64,000 nucleotides of DNA from Rhinopithecus roxellana. Its lineage: Eukaryota; Chordata; Mammalia; Primates; Cercopithecidae. Position 1 is the stretch's first letter, and every line of letters begins with the position of its first letter. Both the position numbers and the translations under genes were made by a program. Shown piece after piece: positions 12,801-25,356 of the stretch. Below the pieces are notes generated by a model. The model was not told the DNA's origin. It searched no databases and saw only the letters and a list, made by a program, of their open reading frames with translations. The stretch is taken from NCBI RefSeq assembly GCF_007565055.1, contig NC_044556.1:136065808-136129807 (forward strand), read 5' to 3'.

Positions 12801-13237
12801 GAGAATTTATCTTCTTAGAATCAAAAAGTAGATTTCCTACCTTCAAATTTGTATATTGCCTAATTAAATTGCTTTGTCTAAGATTCCTACTGACATGACC
12901 AAAAACTGGAAAAAACAAAAGGAGAGAGGATTAATGAGTATTTCTTTGCCAGCTCTGTTATCTTATATTTTGACATAGCTACAAAATATTTCCCTAAATA
13001 AATTTTCAACCTCTATAATTATTATGTTGTATCTTTTGCTCAGTATAGAAAAGCCTCACATTCTAGTAAAATATAAATGGCATGTCATTTTAAGTTAAAA
13101 AGAACCCTGCAGTTTGATAAATTTATTTTATTTACATTGTTCTTTTGAATGAAACTTCAAAAAAAAATAGTGAATCATTACTTTCAACTTGGTCTTATTT
13201 TATAGTAACTAAAAGTTTTCCATTATCTTACCTCCAG
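9886..13237 (+). other. HMCN1: Intron 3 (3,352 bp, phase 2)
   Basis: GT-AG intron inside Ig domain 1. It contains a diverged L2-like region (about 10010-10650); the rest is AT-rich and featureless. A 96-codon open frame at 11872-12162 resembles nothing I know and is not called. The acceptor is 'cttacctccag'. Confidence 0.9.
10010..10650 (+). mobile_element. L2-like LINE remnant
   Basis: Holds segments in L2 order: 'gtggaggttatattgtcata' with 'gggagacagtaaacagaaga', then a G/A-rich part with 'gaagagcaaatgcaaatgta' and 'ggccggtatggctgaagccc'. Highly diverged, so boundaries are approximate. Confidence 0.5.
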
Positions 13238-13359
13238 AGAATCTGCCAGTGTGAACTTAGATATTGAAAAGGTCACTTTGTCTGACGAAGATTTCTATGA
13301 GTGTATCGCTGTCAGCAGTGCAGGTACTGGACGGGCACAGACATTTTTTGATGTATCAG
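13238..13359 (+). CDS. HMCN1: HMCN1 local exon 4: second half of Ig domain 1
   Basis: Coding exon of 122 nt, phase 2 in and phase 1 out. It encodes ESASVNLDIEKVTLSDEDF, YECIAVSSAGTG and RAQTFFDVS. The F-strand cysteine lies in the DFYECIA motif and closes the Ig disulphide begun in exon 3; SSAGTG is the typical F-G turn of I-set domains. The acceptor was fixed at 'cctccag|agaatc' because using the next AG two bases on would break the frame. The donor is 'tcag|gtaatt'. The last G begins the glutamate that opens Ig domain 2. Confidence 0.97.
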
Positions 13360-13489
13360 GTAATTACCACTAATTTCTTTGCAGTTGCCCAAGTATTAAT
13401 GCAGCTGTGGAAATGGGATGTTTGTTAACCAGTTTGTGTTTATACAATTGTCTTTATGATTATTTTATTATTGTCTATCTCTCCACTGA

Positions 13490-13725
13490 ATTGAGAACTC
13501 AAATCCTGGCTTCACCATGTATCAGATACATGACCCTCCTTGGGCTAATTATTTAAGGATAATAATTATACCTTGGTTTCCCTAACTATAAAAAAAGCAT
13601 AACAACAAGAACAGTCTCTATTTCATGGGAAACGGTGAGTATTAAATGATATGTAATATATGCAAGGCACTTAGGAGAGAGCCTGCCACATAGAAACACT
13701 TCATAGACATTAGTGATTATTATTA
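13490..13725 (+). mobile_element. MIR SINE fragment
   Basis: Shows 'aaatcctggcttcaccatgt', a 'gggctaattatttaaggata' core, 'gtgagtattaaatgatatgt' and 'gcctgccacatagaaacact', in MIR order. Confidence 0.65.
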
Positions 13726-15617
13726 TTGTTATCATTATTGTCAGGGACTAATGAATAGTTTTTGAAATGATCATATAGCATTTTCCCGTGAGAAAATAAA
13801 ATTTAAGTGAAGGATCTATTCTGATCAAAACAAGGTTAAATGTTCCCTTTTCCTCTCCCATATTCATAATGAGCAGAGCACTTTTATGAGTAGATTGTGA
13901 TATTTAAATTAAAGATAATAATGAAAACGATTATATTCTAAGAACACAGGACCTCAGTGGCTACAATATTCACACTAAGAAGGGTAGAAGTAATGCTAAT
14001 TATTTTGCATTCAGATAGTATGTTTCCTATGAATAGATGGGAGATATAGTTCATATTATTTTATAAGGTAAAATACATTAAAGTGAAAAAAATAATTTTT
14101 CCTCTCATCTCACCTAATTTTTAGAGGATAAAAGACTACCATTTATAATCAATGATCAGGATTAAGTCATTTACTTGGTGTTTATCTATAATTGGAAACT
14201 TTGTTTAGGCTGAATGATTTTCTACCTGCCTTGTGGACTACTGTTGCTATGTGTTTAATTGTAACCTATTCTGACCTATATATTGCTGCTGTTGAAATTT
14301 GTTACAATGTCTATATTTGCTTTTAGTACTGGGGTGCATTTTCTTCAGACAATTTAAGACAAAGGAAGCTTATAATTATAGGTATATCATATATTTAGAA
14401 GTCTAGGATTTGTTGTTTGCTATCAGTAATTTCAAAACCTTAAAGCAGAAGCATGCAAGTTAGACAAGCATGTTCTTCTTGCAGTTAAACTATTTGTATT
14501 CTGTTACTGCTAGAAAAAGTTTGTCTTCTGAAACAATTTAGCAAGTTGACATACATCACAAACTATTCATTTTTTCATGTTCAATAATTTAAAAAAGCAT
14601 TGGAGTTATGTCAACATTCCTCAGCTTCTGGGAAAACAAACACTTGAACACTTGAGTATTTTTCCCAGCAATACTTTTTAAGAGAAGGACAACAAGGAAA
14701 GAGGTTTGAGTGAGTTGATTCAGACATCTTGCATAAATAACTGGGAAGTGCCAGGAAGAACTTGTGAACTGACTGTCATGAATTGGGCTTGACAGTGTCA
14801 GGAACTTCCATATGTGTATTCTACACATGTCCTTCTAGTAGCCATCTGTGACCTGTGCCAGCCAGGCAATGGAATAACTAGGAAATTGTACTGTGCCCAA
14901 GCTGACTTTCAGGAATTGTTTTCCACTCAGTCAATTTAAAAAGAATAGGGCAGAAACGGTGATGGCAAGGGCAATGACTATAACAGCAGAAGTCACAAGT
15001 GAGTGCTCCTTTGAACTTGAAAGAGTGGACTTTTTGTTTTCTGGGTTAGCTGTTGCCTAGTATGCCAGTCTTTAAGCTCCACCCACTTGTGAATTTCCCC
15101 TAGCCTAGGCTGAGGTCCCAGCTCAGCCACTGCACTGTGACTACTTATCAGCACACTGGAATCAGGTGCAAATTCACAGGATAATTAGATCTTATATTTT
15201 TTAAAGGGGTATTAGGAAACAAAGCATTATTGAACACTAATATTCTCATGCCATTATGGGTATTATTTTATTTTATAAAGTCAAGGAACACCCAAGAGCA
15301 GTTTAAAGAAATGCCCAAGTTCTATCAATATGTCGCTTCAGTTTTTGCCAGCACTTTTTTCCTAGTTGACATGTTTGAGGACTTTTGGTTCATTTGAAAT
15401 GTTAGTTATTGGGTTATTGATTATTTTAAATGCACAATAGGTGTAGAAAGCATTGTTCTTCTATTTTATTGAATATAAACACATAGAATCTAATGAGTGA
15501 AACTGCAGAAGCATGAAAAACTTATTCTTTTCAAATTACATTTAGTAGTTTAGTTTGATACTAAGTTATATTAATTATCTGTACTGAATTGTTTTACTAA
15601 CACAATGACCTTCACCC

Positions 15618-15618
<1 letters not shown>

Positions 15619-15712
<94 letters not shown>
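15619..15712. repeat. Compound (AC)n(AG)n microsatellite
   Basis: About 19 AC units run directly into about 28 AG units with almost no interruption (switch near 15657). Such a pure tract is expected to be highly length-variable. The (AG)n half is a homopurine tract. Confidence 0.98.
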
Positions 15713-15715
<3 letters not shown>

Positions 15716-15849
15716 TAAAATTCTGAGTTTAGGTAAAAATCTGAAGAGAGAAAACTTGTCAAGGGCATATCAGTGACAGGAAACCTTAAATTATAATTAC
15801 AGAATATTCTTTTAGAAAGGCTAAGATTTGGAAATAATCTTACACCACC

Positions 15850-15985
15850 TTATCATTTTATAGCTAATGAAACAGAACCCAGAGAAAGCAAGTGACCTGT
15901 TTACGATCAAATGGGTAGATAGGTCGTAAGATGTAGATTCCTGGCCTCCTGATTCTCAGTCTCATGGTCCTCATATCCCAAGCCT
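15850..15985 (-). mobile_element. MIR SINE fragment, minus strand
   Basis: Reads 'ttatcattttatagctaatg', 'aaacagaacccagagaaagc', then 'aagtgacctgtttacgatca' and 'cctggcctcctgattctcag'. This is the reverse complement of the MIR core. Confidence 0.6.
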
Positions 15986-16589
15986 ACGCTTGTCACTTTT
16001 CCTCCCTCATTATTGAGGTTTCCTTTCTGCTACCCTAATCCCAGCCTGCTTTCACTCAGGAATGGCTGCTCTTTGTACTCCTAGAACAGGTTATTTCTGA
16101 TAATCCATAATCTTAGCCTCCTTCACAAACTGCTGTAATTCTCCCTCATCACTCCCCTATTCCTACCAAATTTATTGACATATGTCTAAATATTTCCATG
16201 TGTATAATATTAATTTGTCTTGAGGTATTTATGCAGTGGTGGTGTCATATGTCATTATTTCAAATCTCATCTGCTCATGTATGTTATTAGAAAGTTGGCC
16301 TGTACTTATTTGAATTTATATTTGAAGAGAAACTAGTATCTGGGGCGGAGTTTGTATGCAAGAGGGTTTTTGGAGAGTTCTCTAGGGAAAAGCACCTGTG
16401 AGGGAATGAGGGAAGTGGAAGAAGAGGAATTGAGCTACAGTTGCAGCAAGGGCCTACAGGCAGCTCTGGAGCTGGGAGGGCCCTGAATTGAGCGAGGAGA
16501 GCTGGGTCTTTCTTCCTTCATTAAGAAGTAATTAGATGTGAGCAGCACTGGAAAGTGGTGTCTAACCTTCAGCATGTTTGTTTCATAGG

Positions 16590-16735
16590 GATCTGAGAGC
16601 TAGAAGGAGTCTTTATGATAAATTAATCATCTTATTTTCAGATAGAAAAACTAAACTATTAATATCACTAAATTGACTTATCTAAAGTCACACAACTAAT
16701 TAGGGGTAGAACTAGGTGGCCTAGTATTACCAAAT
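16590..16735 (-). mobile_element. Possible MIR fragment, minus strand
   Basis: Contains 'tcttattttcagatagaaaa' and 'taaagtcacacaactaatta', in reverse MIR order. Weak match. Confidence 0.4.
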
Positions 16736-16737
16736 TT

Positions 16738-16905
16738 AGCAAATTAAAAGCACAGGATGTCCAGTTAAATTTGAATATCACATATGTGTGACCCAAATAT
16801 TACACGAGCCATACTTCTACTGAAATATTATTGTATTTGTATCTGAAATTCAGATTTAACAAAATGTCCTGCATTTTATCTGTGAACCCTAGCCAGACTC
16901 CAATC
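16738..16905. repeat. Palindromic (foldback) interspersed repeat
   Basis: The left part 'aggatgtccagttaaatttg' is nearly the reverse complement of the right part 'ctgaaattcagatttaacaa' plus 'aatgtcctgcattttatctg'. The pair forms a long, imperfect hairpin of a known MER-like interspersed family whose name I cannot give with confidence. Confidence 0.6.
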
Positions 16906-17379
16906 AAAGCTTCCTTTGTCCTGTATTCTTTCCAATGTATTCACTAGCTATTTTCATAAGATTTAAAAATAACAAAATAATAAAACATTTTTTAACTTAA
17001 AATAGCATATACTACTTAGAAACAGTTTGGAAAACAATGATAAATATAACAAAATTTGGAAAACACACATATTATATCACTCAGAGATAACCACTGTGGT
17101 TTTGGTATACTTGTTTTCATTCTTCATTCTGGGCTTATTATATTAATCTGCACTCATATATAGTTTTAAATAGCATGGGGATAAAGTTTGATCTTGAATA
17201 TTTGACACACTTTCATATTAAACTAAAACAGACACATGAATTTCTAGCCAGCATAGATCACTGCAGTTTTTATTGCTGCATTATTTATAATGTATTGCTA
17301 CAGGAGATCATTTTAAAGCATTTGAGCAGAGACAGCTTTGGAGAGAGAATTTAGATTCACTCTCAAAACTAACTAGAGC

Positions 17380-17625
17380 TAACTCAGGAACAGGAAACCA
17401 AACACCGCATGTTCTCACTCATAAGTAGGAGTTGAACAATGAGAACACATGCACAGGGAGGGGAACAACACACACCAGGGCCTGTTGGGGGGTGGGGGGC
17501 AAGGGGAGGGAACTTAGAGGACAGGTCAATAGGTGCAGCAAACCACCATGGCACACGTACACCTATGTGACAAACCTGCATGTTCTGCACATGTACCCCG
17601 GAACTTAAAGTAAAATAATAAAAAG
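17380..17625 (+). mobile_element. 5'-truncated L1 (LINE-1) 3' end, plus strand
   Basis: Starts 'aactcaggaacaggaaacca', continues with 'gcatgttctcactcataagt' and a G-rich run near 17484-17513, and ends 'aacttaaagtaaaataataa'. This is the 3' UTR end of a primate L1PA/PB-type element, about 245 bp. Flanking 'aactagag' at 17371-17378 and 17634-17641 may be the target-site duplication. A minus-strand open frame through it is spurious. Confidence 0.9.
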
Positions 17626-18315
17626 AACCAACGAACTAGAGAAACATGTGATTTTCTGCAGAAATCTTGGTTAAATGTTTAATTAGTAATTGGCCTTTGA
17701 CCATATCTGAAACACATGTGTTACTCAATGCCTTTTGTGTATATGGCTCTGTGTACAATTTTATTAATGATCTGTTCCTGTTGTTCACCTGAACTTCCTA
17801 AATCAAACTGTTCCCCATTTCTGCTTGAACATTTATCTTACTCTTCTATTGTCCTGTGTCTTCTTAATGAGACTGTAACTCCCCTGAAAGATGATACTGT
17901 CATTTTCATATCTACTATCCTTTGTGTGCTATTTTCTTTACAACACTAAATATATATTTTTAAAATTTAAAAGTTCGCAAATGCTACTTTCATCAATAAA
18001 AACTTGGCCTCATTTTGCAATCCTAAATCAGTCAAGTTATACTCTTTTGCCATGCCTCTTTGACTCTCATGTCTATAATTTATAGCTTTGACTTGAGCAT
18101 CCTTTGGTATGTAATTGTGTACTACTTTCTAAAGCATCCTTTCAGTGATCATTTTGGGGGGACTCATAGTCATATGCATTAATGGAGTAAGTTCTGTTGC
18201 ACTGCATCTTTCCTACTGGATATTCAATACATACTTATTCAGTTTTTAAACCACATCTGTAAGTGAGCAAAATGGCTTTTAGATCTCCTGATTTGAATTT
18301 TTTGATTTCACACAG

Positions 18316-18591
18316 AACCGCCTCCAGTCATCCAAGTGCCTAGAAATGTTACAGTCACTCCTGGAGAGACAGCAGTGTTAACATGTCTCATCATCAGCGC
18401 AGTGGATTACAATCTAACCTGGCAGAGGAATGACAGAGATGTCAGACTGGCAGAGCCAGCGAGAATTAGGACCTTGACTAATCTGTCATTGGAGCTAAAG
18501 AGTGTGAAATTCAACGATGCTGGAGAGTATCATTGTATGGTTTCTAGTGAAGGTGGATCATCAGCCGCTTCAGTTTTCCTCACAGTGCAAG
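18316..18591 (+). CDS. HMCN1: HMCN1 local exon 5: complete Ig domain 2
   Basis: Coding exon of 276 nt, phase 1 in and phase 1 out, carrying a whole Ig domain: EPPPVIQVPRNVTVTPGE, TAVLTCLIISAVDYN, LTWQRNDRDVRL, NLSLELKSVKFNDAG, EYHCMVSSEGGSS and VFLTVQ. The core Ig residues are present: Cys in VLTC, Trp in LTWQR and Cys in DAGEYHC. Sequons are NVT, NLT and NLS. It is the only Ig domain in the window not split by an intron. The symmetric phases mean that skipping this exon would remove exactly one domain (92 codons) in frame. The donor is 'gcaag|gtacag'. Confidence 0.98.
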
Positions 18592-20024
18592 GTACAGTGC
18601 TTTTGGTAAATTCTGAATTATGACATCTTTCTGTCTTCTTTTTTTAAAATTTTTGTCCTCCCAAGTTGGCTATCTGAGAGTATCTACCCAAATAATTATC
18701 GTTTTGAGTGATAGAATGCTTAAGTGTACTCAGTGGTCTATGGCCAAGAAAACTGGAAACTAAAACATCACTAACAAATAGGAAACTTTAATACAATCAT
18801 AACTAATCATAGTAGTTGAAGATGTTTATTTTAAGACAATATAAAAATTATCTCTGGATAATATAATAGTTTTAAATTCTTTAATCCATCTTGTGGATTT
18901 TTTACAAAACATACTAATTAATAATTGGTCAAAAAACAATTTCTTCCCAATTTAAGTACTGTGTTTTTGCATACATAACTCTTTGACTCTCTAATTTACC
19001 TTTTGTTGTTAAATTGTGTAGTAATTCTCACTAATCCCTTTAAAGTAAAGGTTTAAGATGCTTCTCATCTTGGTGAAATTTTGTTGAAACATAAGCAGAG
19101 TTGTTTTTAACATTATTTGTCTTACACACGCATGTACACACACGAGTGCCTATTGAAAATAAACTAATTGTGAGCCAATTTTGAATTATGTATTCATAGA
19201 TTACATGTTCCAATAGTTGAAAACAAATTTATGAGCAATGTGGTTAATGGCTACTAAACATATATTGTTCAGGACCATCAAATGATGAGGAGAAACCACT
19301 CCAAAGTTTCTCTTTCAGTGGAAACATATTTGGCTTCTAAACGTCTATAGACCAGCTGGGAGTCTTAATGTAATGAACAAATTACTGTTGGCAGTTTTTC
19401 ACTGTTAAGCTGAAAGGTTCAGTTACTGCCTCAGCAGAATATTTTATTTCAGTTCTTTGATGTGGGAGACTGATTGCACCAGAATTGGGTCTATTTGATT
19501 GTGGTATTAGAAACAATTTTATAACATGCCCGAAGTAACAATCTCAGGTAACTTTTTAGCAAGGTTACCTAAGAAAATGACCATTGAGTTTCAAGGCTAA
19601 CTCTTAGAATGTTATTAATGACAGAAAAGCGAAACTACCATGAGAATTAACAAAATGGTTGACATCTGATTATAGTTTTCTCCCTGGTAGTTGAAATATA
19701 TGCTGCAATCAGAATGCGTATCTTTTGTTAGTTGATCCGAGGAATCCTCTAGGGAAATGTTGCTTTTGTAAATGGCTCACCACATTTCCACATGAAACTG
19801 CCTAGATAATATGAGTCGATCCAAGTTCTAGCAACTTGGGTTACTAGAACTCTGGAACTATTTTACCGAACTGATTGTTTCAGATAAAATAAATGCTAAT
19901 GGACTTCTGAAATTTGATCTTGGTTCTTTGTTTGAAGTCCCTTAGAATGAGTGTAAACAAATCAGAGCCTTCCTTGTTTCTCCAAGTTAACATTGTAGTC
20001 CATAATTTTTCTGTTTAGTGCATT

Positions 20025-20190
20025 AGAGCAGTGATTCTCAAACTTCCATGAGTAAGGAATTACCCAAGGACTTTTTAAAAAATGCATATTTCTAACCCCA
20101 CATCAAGCGATGCTTTTTCCATAGGTCTGGTGTATGGCCTGGGAATCTGCATTTTAATAGACTTCTCAAGTAATTCCATGGACATTTTCT
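20025..20190 (+). mobile_element. MER5A-like hAT DNA transposon fragment
   Basis: Begins 'gagcagtgattctcaaactt', has a diverged centre, then 'ggcctgggaatctgcatttt'. This matches the 5' inverted end and core of MER5A. Confidence 0.7.
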
Positions 20191-20632
20191 GAAAACAGCA
20201 TATATATCCATTCTACAGAATGAACCATATGATCTAGAAATGTGTATCTTTAAGAGAAGCCCTTGACTCTCTTCTTTCTGGTAAAATAAAGCCATTATTA
20301 TCCAGCAATTTTAAAAAGTGCTGAGGTAAGATGTTATATAATACACAAAACATATATATAAAAACCGTATGACAGTACATCATTACTGGGTAATCTGTAT
20401 TAGTGGTGTAAATCTGTCTAGAGGTGTTATTTTATGGCCTGTCTAGTTGGCCTTGAGTTTGAGGGGCCAATTTTGATGATAAAGGATGTTTCAAAAATCT
20501 AACAAAAATATACTCTAGAATTGATAGTATTGCTCAGTAAAAATAAGAGACTTTTGCTAAGTGTAGTTACCTAAGTGTATTATTTTATGGTTGAATGCAC
20601 TATTGGAAAGCTATGGGTATTTGATGAAGTAA

Positions 20633-21104
<472 letters not shown>

Positions 21105-22274
21105 TTGGATTGAATACTTAACTCTAGGAATAGTTTTCTTGTTTAGAGGGGAATCAGTAGCTTAATTCACAGCCTCATTTATGTTGTTATGCTTCCACTG
21201 GTGTGTTTGGGAACTATTTCTATCTGGAATACTTTTAAGAGTTAAAAATCTAGATTTTACAAGTTTTTTGTAGTAATTTTACAAAATATAATTAGCAAGA
21301 ATTTTCTTCTTTAAGATAGTATATGTCTAGTATTGCAGCCTTTCTTTACCTGACAATAAATTATATATAAAGACTTCAAAAAGACAAGGCTAAAGAATAC
21401 TAAAACCTAGCAGCAATTAACAGCAGCAAAAATCCTAGGAGGAATTTTATATGTATTACATATAAAGATTTTTTTCTTATATAAATGTGTATATAGAATA
21501 TTTATCTATATTTTAAGATCACTGGAATGAAAATCTTAACAGTGCTCCATCCTTTTTCTGTTCACATGAAAATAGGAAGTATCTTTGTCCCTGTTTTTTG
21601 CTCCAAAAAGAGAATGTTACTCTTTGAAGAAGCCAGAATGCTATTTTCTCATACTAGCTCTAACTATCCAGTTAGGGAACTAGCAGGATAGTAAATGAGC
21701 AGGCAACCTGGTCCCAGGTAGAAAATTGTAACCTTGGATGTATGTAACCTGGGATGTATGTTTCCCACCAATGAAAGTATTTGAAAGCAAGAGAAACATT
21801 GATAAGAGTGTCAGTTAGGAATTTTAGAAACAGATGGTTGCAGAGGGGAGCATCACATCTCAGCCAAAAGAGCTCCATAGATGAGGACTGGGCAAGGAGC
21901 CATGTACGTCAGACTCTCACTCAGCTGCAGAGCTGAAAAGGGGGTTCAGCTCCTCCAGAACAGAAGCAGAGTGAGAATGAAGTCAAGTCCATCCAAACAC
22001 TTTGTTAAAAGACACTAGTTTTGGATGAATGTCACCTCATTTGAAGATGAATAAACAGAAAACTATCGAAATAAATAAAACAGTGGGGGGGAAATGAAGC
22101 ATAGGACTTAAGTAGAAATGCTGAGGAACAAAATAAGGCAGGCAGGGAATACTTAGAAGAAGTGGATGCTTTGAAAGCAGCTTATTCTAGAGACAAGGGG
22201 AAAAAGTATTTAGCCTGCCCATTATCTTTCAAAAAGACTTCACTTCTTTTAGATGACAGTGTATATTCACACGG

Positions 22275-22627
22275 TGTCTTAGTCTGTTTTTTTTGCTGCT
22301 ATAACAGAATCCCTGAGACTGGGTAATTTATAGTGAACAGAAATTTATTGGCTCACAGTGCTGAAGGCTGGGAGGTCCAAGATCAAGACTGGGGCATCTA
22401 GTGAAGAGTGAAGCCCTTCTTCCTGCATCATCACATGGTAGAAGGCAGAAAGACAAAGAAAGCAAAAGAGCACATCTACTCCTGTGAGCTTTTTAAATAA
22501 GGGTATTAATGTTTTCATGTGGGCAGAAACCTAAACATCTCCCATGAGGCCTCATCTCCCAAAGCTGTTACCTTGGAGATTAAGTTTTTAGCACACAAAT
22601 TCAGGGAGACACATTCAAACCATAACA
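22275..22627 (-). mobile_element. MaLR-type solo LTR, minus orientation
   Basis: Runs from 'tgtcttagtctgtttt' through 'ccctgagactgggtaattta' and 'gaaatttattggctcacagt' to 'gggagacacattcaaaccat'. The same order is seen in the reverse complement of MST/THE1-like MaLR LTRs. Diverged; subfamily not assigned. No internal retroviral sequence adjoins it. Confidence 0.65.
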
Positions 22628-22674
22628 TAAAGCAAGAACCGGCTAAGACAAAAGGACAATAATAAGTGGAATGG

Positions 22675-23078
<404 letters not shown>

Positions 23079-24090
23079 CTATATAAAAAATCATGGATGT
23101 GGTGCATAAATTTGAGAAGTCTTTCAGAATATTGAGGAAAAGAACTAACAGTTGAATAATATGATTTTTTTAGTGGAAATTAAAAAAAGTTTAATCTAAA
23201 ATTTATAGGAGTTTAGGAAACAAAGACAATTGAAACTAAAGAAATAGTCCGAGATATAATTGAAGAAAATTGTTCTAGGGAGAAAAAGTTGTCTTGAGTG
23301 AGTAGATTAACCAGGGTAAATGAAGGGAGAACTTCATCTAGACACATCCTGGCTAAATTTGAAATTACTAGTAGGAGAATCTACTCATTCCCCATAAACA
23401 TATGACTAAACCCATTGTAAACAGAAAGATAAAATCAGATTTGTGTCTGACTTCTTATGCTAAAAGCTAGAAGATAATTGCAGTGGATATTTGTCATAAT
23501 TTTGCTCTTAGGGTCTGAATACTTTCCCTAATTTGGAGAGGAATTATTTATTATCTTGGTGGGAAGCAGAAAACAAGTGAGGTCAGATAATTCATTTTCC
23601 TTATTCCCTAGATCACATGACCCACAGCCAGCCACTAATATGCTCCCAGTGGGACTTTCACTCTTGCCAAGACCATGAACACTTAAAAAATTCCAATTTT
23701 GGCAGCATCATGGAATTTAGAGTCCAACAGCAGAAGCAAATGTCCCAGTGGCCCTTCACCATCACTTTAACAGACTGATGTTGGCTGTGTTCTCAGCGGT
23801 CTAGCCACACCATTTCTATCTGATATCCAGTTTCCTTTTGATTCTGTACCTCAGAAAAAAATTTCCCAATGAATTCCTTTTCTACTTAAGTCAGCCAACC
23901 TGGTTTCTGTTGTTTGCAATTGAGAATTCCAACTGACACAATAATAAGAAAGATGCAAGTAGTTTTAAACAAAAAATGGAATCCAAGAATTTAATCCAGT
24001 TAATATGTCTTTCCTATAAAAAGCCATCAAAAGGACATTCTCAAATGTCCAACAGTTCAAGAAAAATAACAAATATATAGCTTTCTTAAG

Positions 24091-24635
24091 ATGATTTATT
24101 AAAAATGCAACTTAACTGCTCGAAGTAGATCTTAAAAAGGAAAAACAAAAAAATCCAAATTGGAGAAGCCATGGTATGAAGAACTGGTGAACTTCCCTCA
24201 GTGACTATTATCAAGCTCATTACCAACTCATCAAAAAAGCCTTGGGAGGCAAAGCTAACCTCAGAAGCTATGACTGTTTGAATCAGCCACACTGATGAGC
24301 ATGTGAGAATGTAAATGAGTTGATATGCTTACTTCATTATGAGAATTCCTTACCACGAGGATAATGGTATCCTTAGACACAGGAAATTCCCCAGGAAAGG
24401 AATACCCTCAAGCAGGGTTTACCATAAGACTCAAAAGTCCAGCTATGCAAACAAACAAATGGAAGCTGACACTGCTATGCTAGGAGAAAAAAGATAACTA
24501 GATTGATATATACAAAATGTGTACATGATTGTTTGGGGGCAGCAAAACTATAAGTGACTTTTTGACTTGTAGTTTTTTTGTTTTTCCTTTTTAAGATCTA
24601 CTTCAGGCAGTTAACTTGCATTTTTCATAAATCAT
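24091..24635. repeat. Inverted repeat with 63-bp arms around a 419-bp centre
   Basis: The left arm (24091-24153) is close to the reverse complement of the right arm (24573-24635), with about 4 mismatches in 63. Both share 'cctttttaagatctacttc' read on one strand or the other. The centre is not AT-only and has no recognised repeat or gene. The arms could be terminal repeats of an unnamed element, or the product of a replication template switch. I do not recognise the family. Confidence 0.85.
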
Positions 24636-25148
24636 TTCATGCTTTTCTGTACTTGAAAAAATACTTAAAAGAAATGGATTATTTTTAAACTTTGTGTAAA
24701 TAGAATTTAAATTTTCTTAAATGCTCACATTAATTTTATTAGAGGATTGAATTATGTATGAGTAATTTGTTCTCTTTGTTTTCTAGATATTGAGAATGTG
24801 CTTTATAACTTTCATATTTAACATAATTGAAAAAATAAATGTTTAAAAATAAGAAATAACTAAGAACATAAATTAACAAATAATGCCTCTCAAAAAGAAA
24901 AGCAACAGTATTTAAGATAAAAATAGATTTTAGGTCAATTTATAAGAAGAAACATCTCCTATCTGCTTTATATAAATGGAAGTATAGATTATAAGGTAAG
25001 GATCTAGTGATATATTCCCTTAAATATTAAAAAGTTGAGTTGTAAAAAGTTTATTTTGGAGAAAATAATTCTTCCCAAGGTTTATTTGTAGGCAGCTCCT
25101 AGTTCTGTTAGGTATAAGGATACGACAACAGTTCCATCACTGCATGTT

Positions 25149-25220
25149 GAGTGGTATAAGTTCTTTTCAGTAGAGTGGTATAAGTTCTTTTCAGTAGAGT
25201 GGTAAAAGTGCTTTTTAGTA
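25149..25220. repeat. Minisatellite, 24-bp unit x 3
   Basis: Two perfect copies of 'gagtggtataagttcttttc' + 'agta' (25149 and 25173), then a third with changes ('gagtggtaaaagtgcttttt' + 'agta', 25197). A short tandem array that may vary in copy number. Confidence 0.97.
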
Positions 25221-25356
25221 GAAATAACTGAGGAATGGTATCAGCTTATGCCACAAAATTACTGCTTTTTAAAATGACTTAAAGCTTATTTAAATATGTT
25301 TATCAGAAAAACTAGCCCCCAATATTTCAACATAGGTTCTTTCTATTTTCCCTAAG

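Larger units (their letters stand above)
13360..18315 (+). other. HMCN1: Intron 4 (4,956 bp, phase 1)
   Basis: GT-AG intron between Ig domains 1 and 2. It contains MIR pieces (about 13490-13725 and 15850-15985), a large compound microsatellite (15619-15712), a palindromic repeat (about 16738-16905) and an L1 3' end (17380-17625). No exon seen. The acceptor is 'tttgatttcacacag'. Confidence 0.9.
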
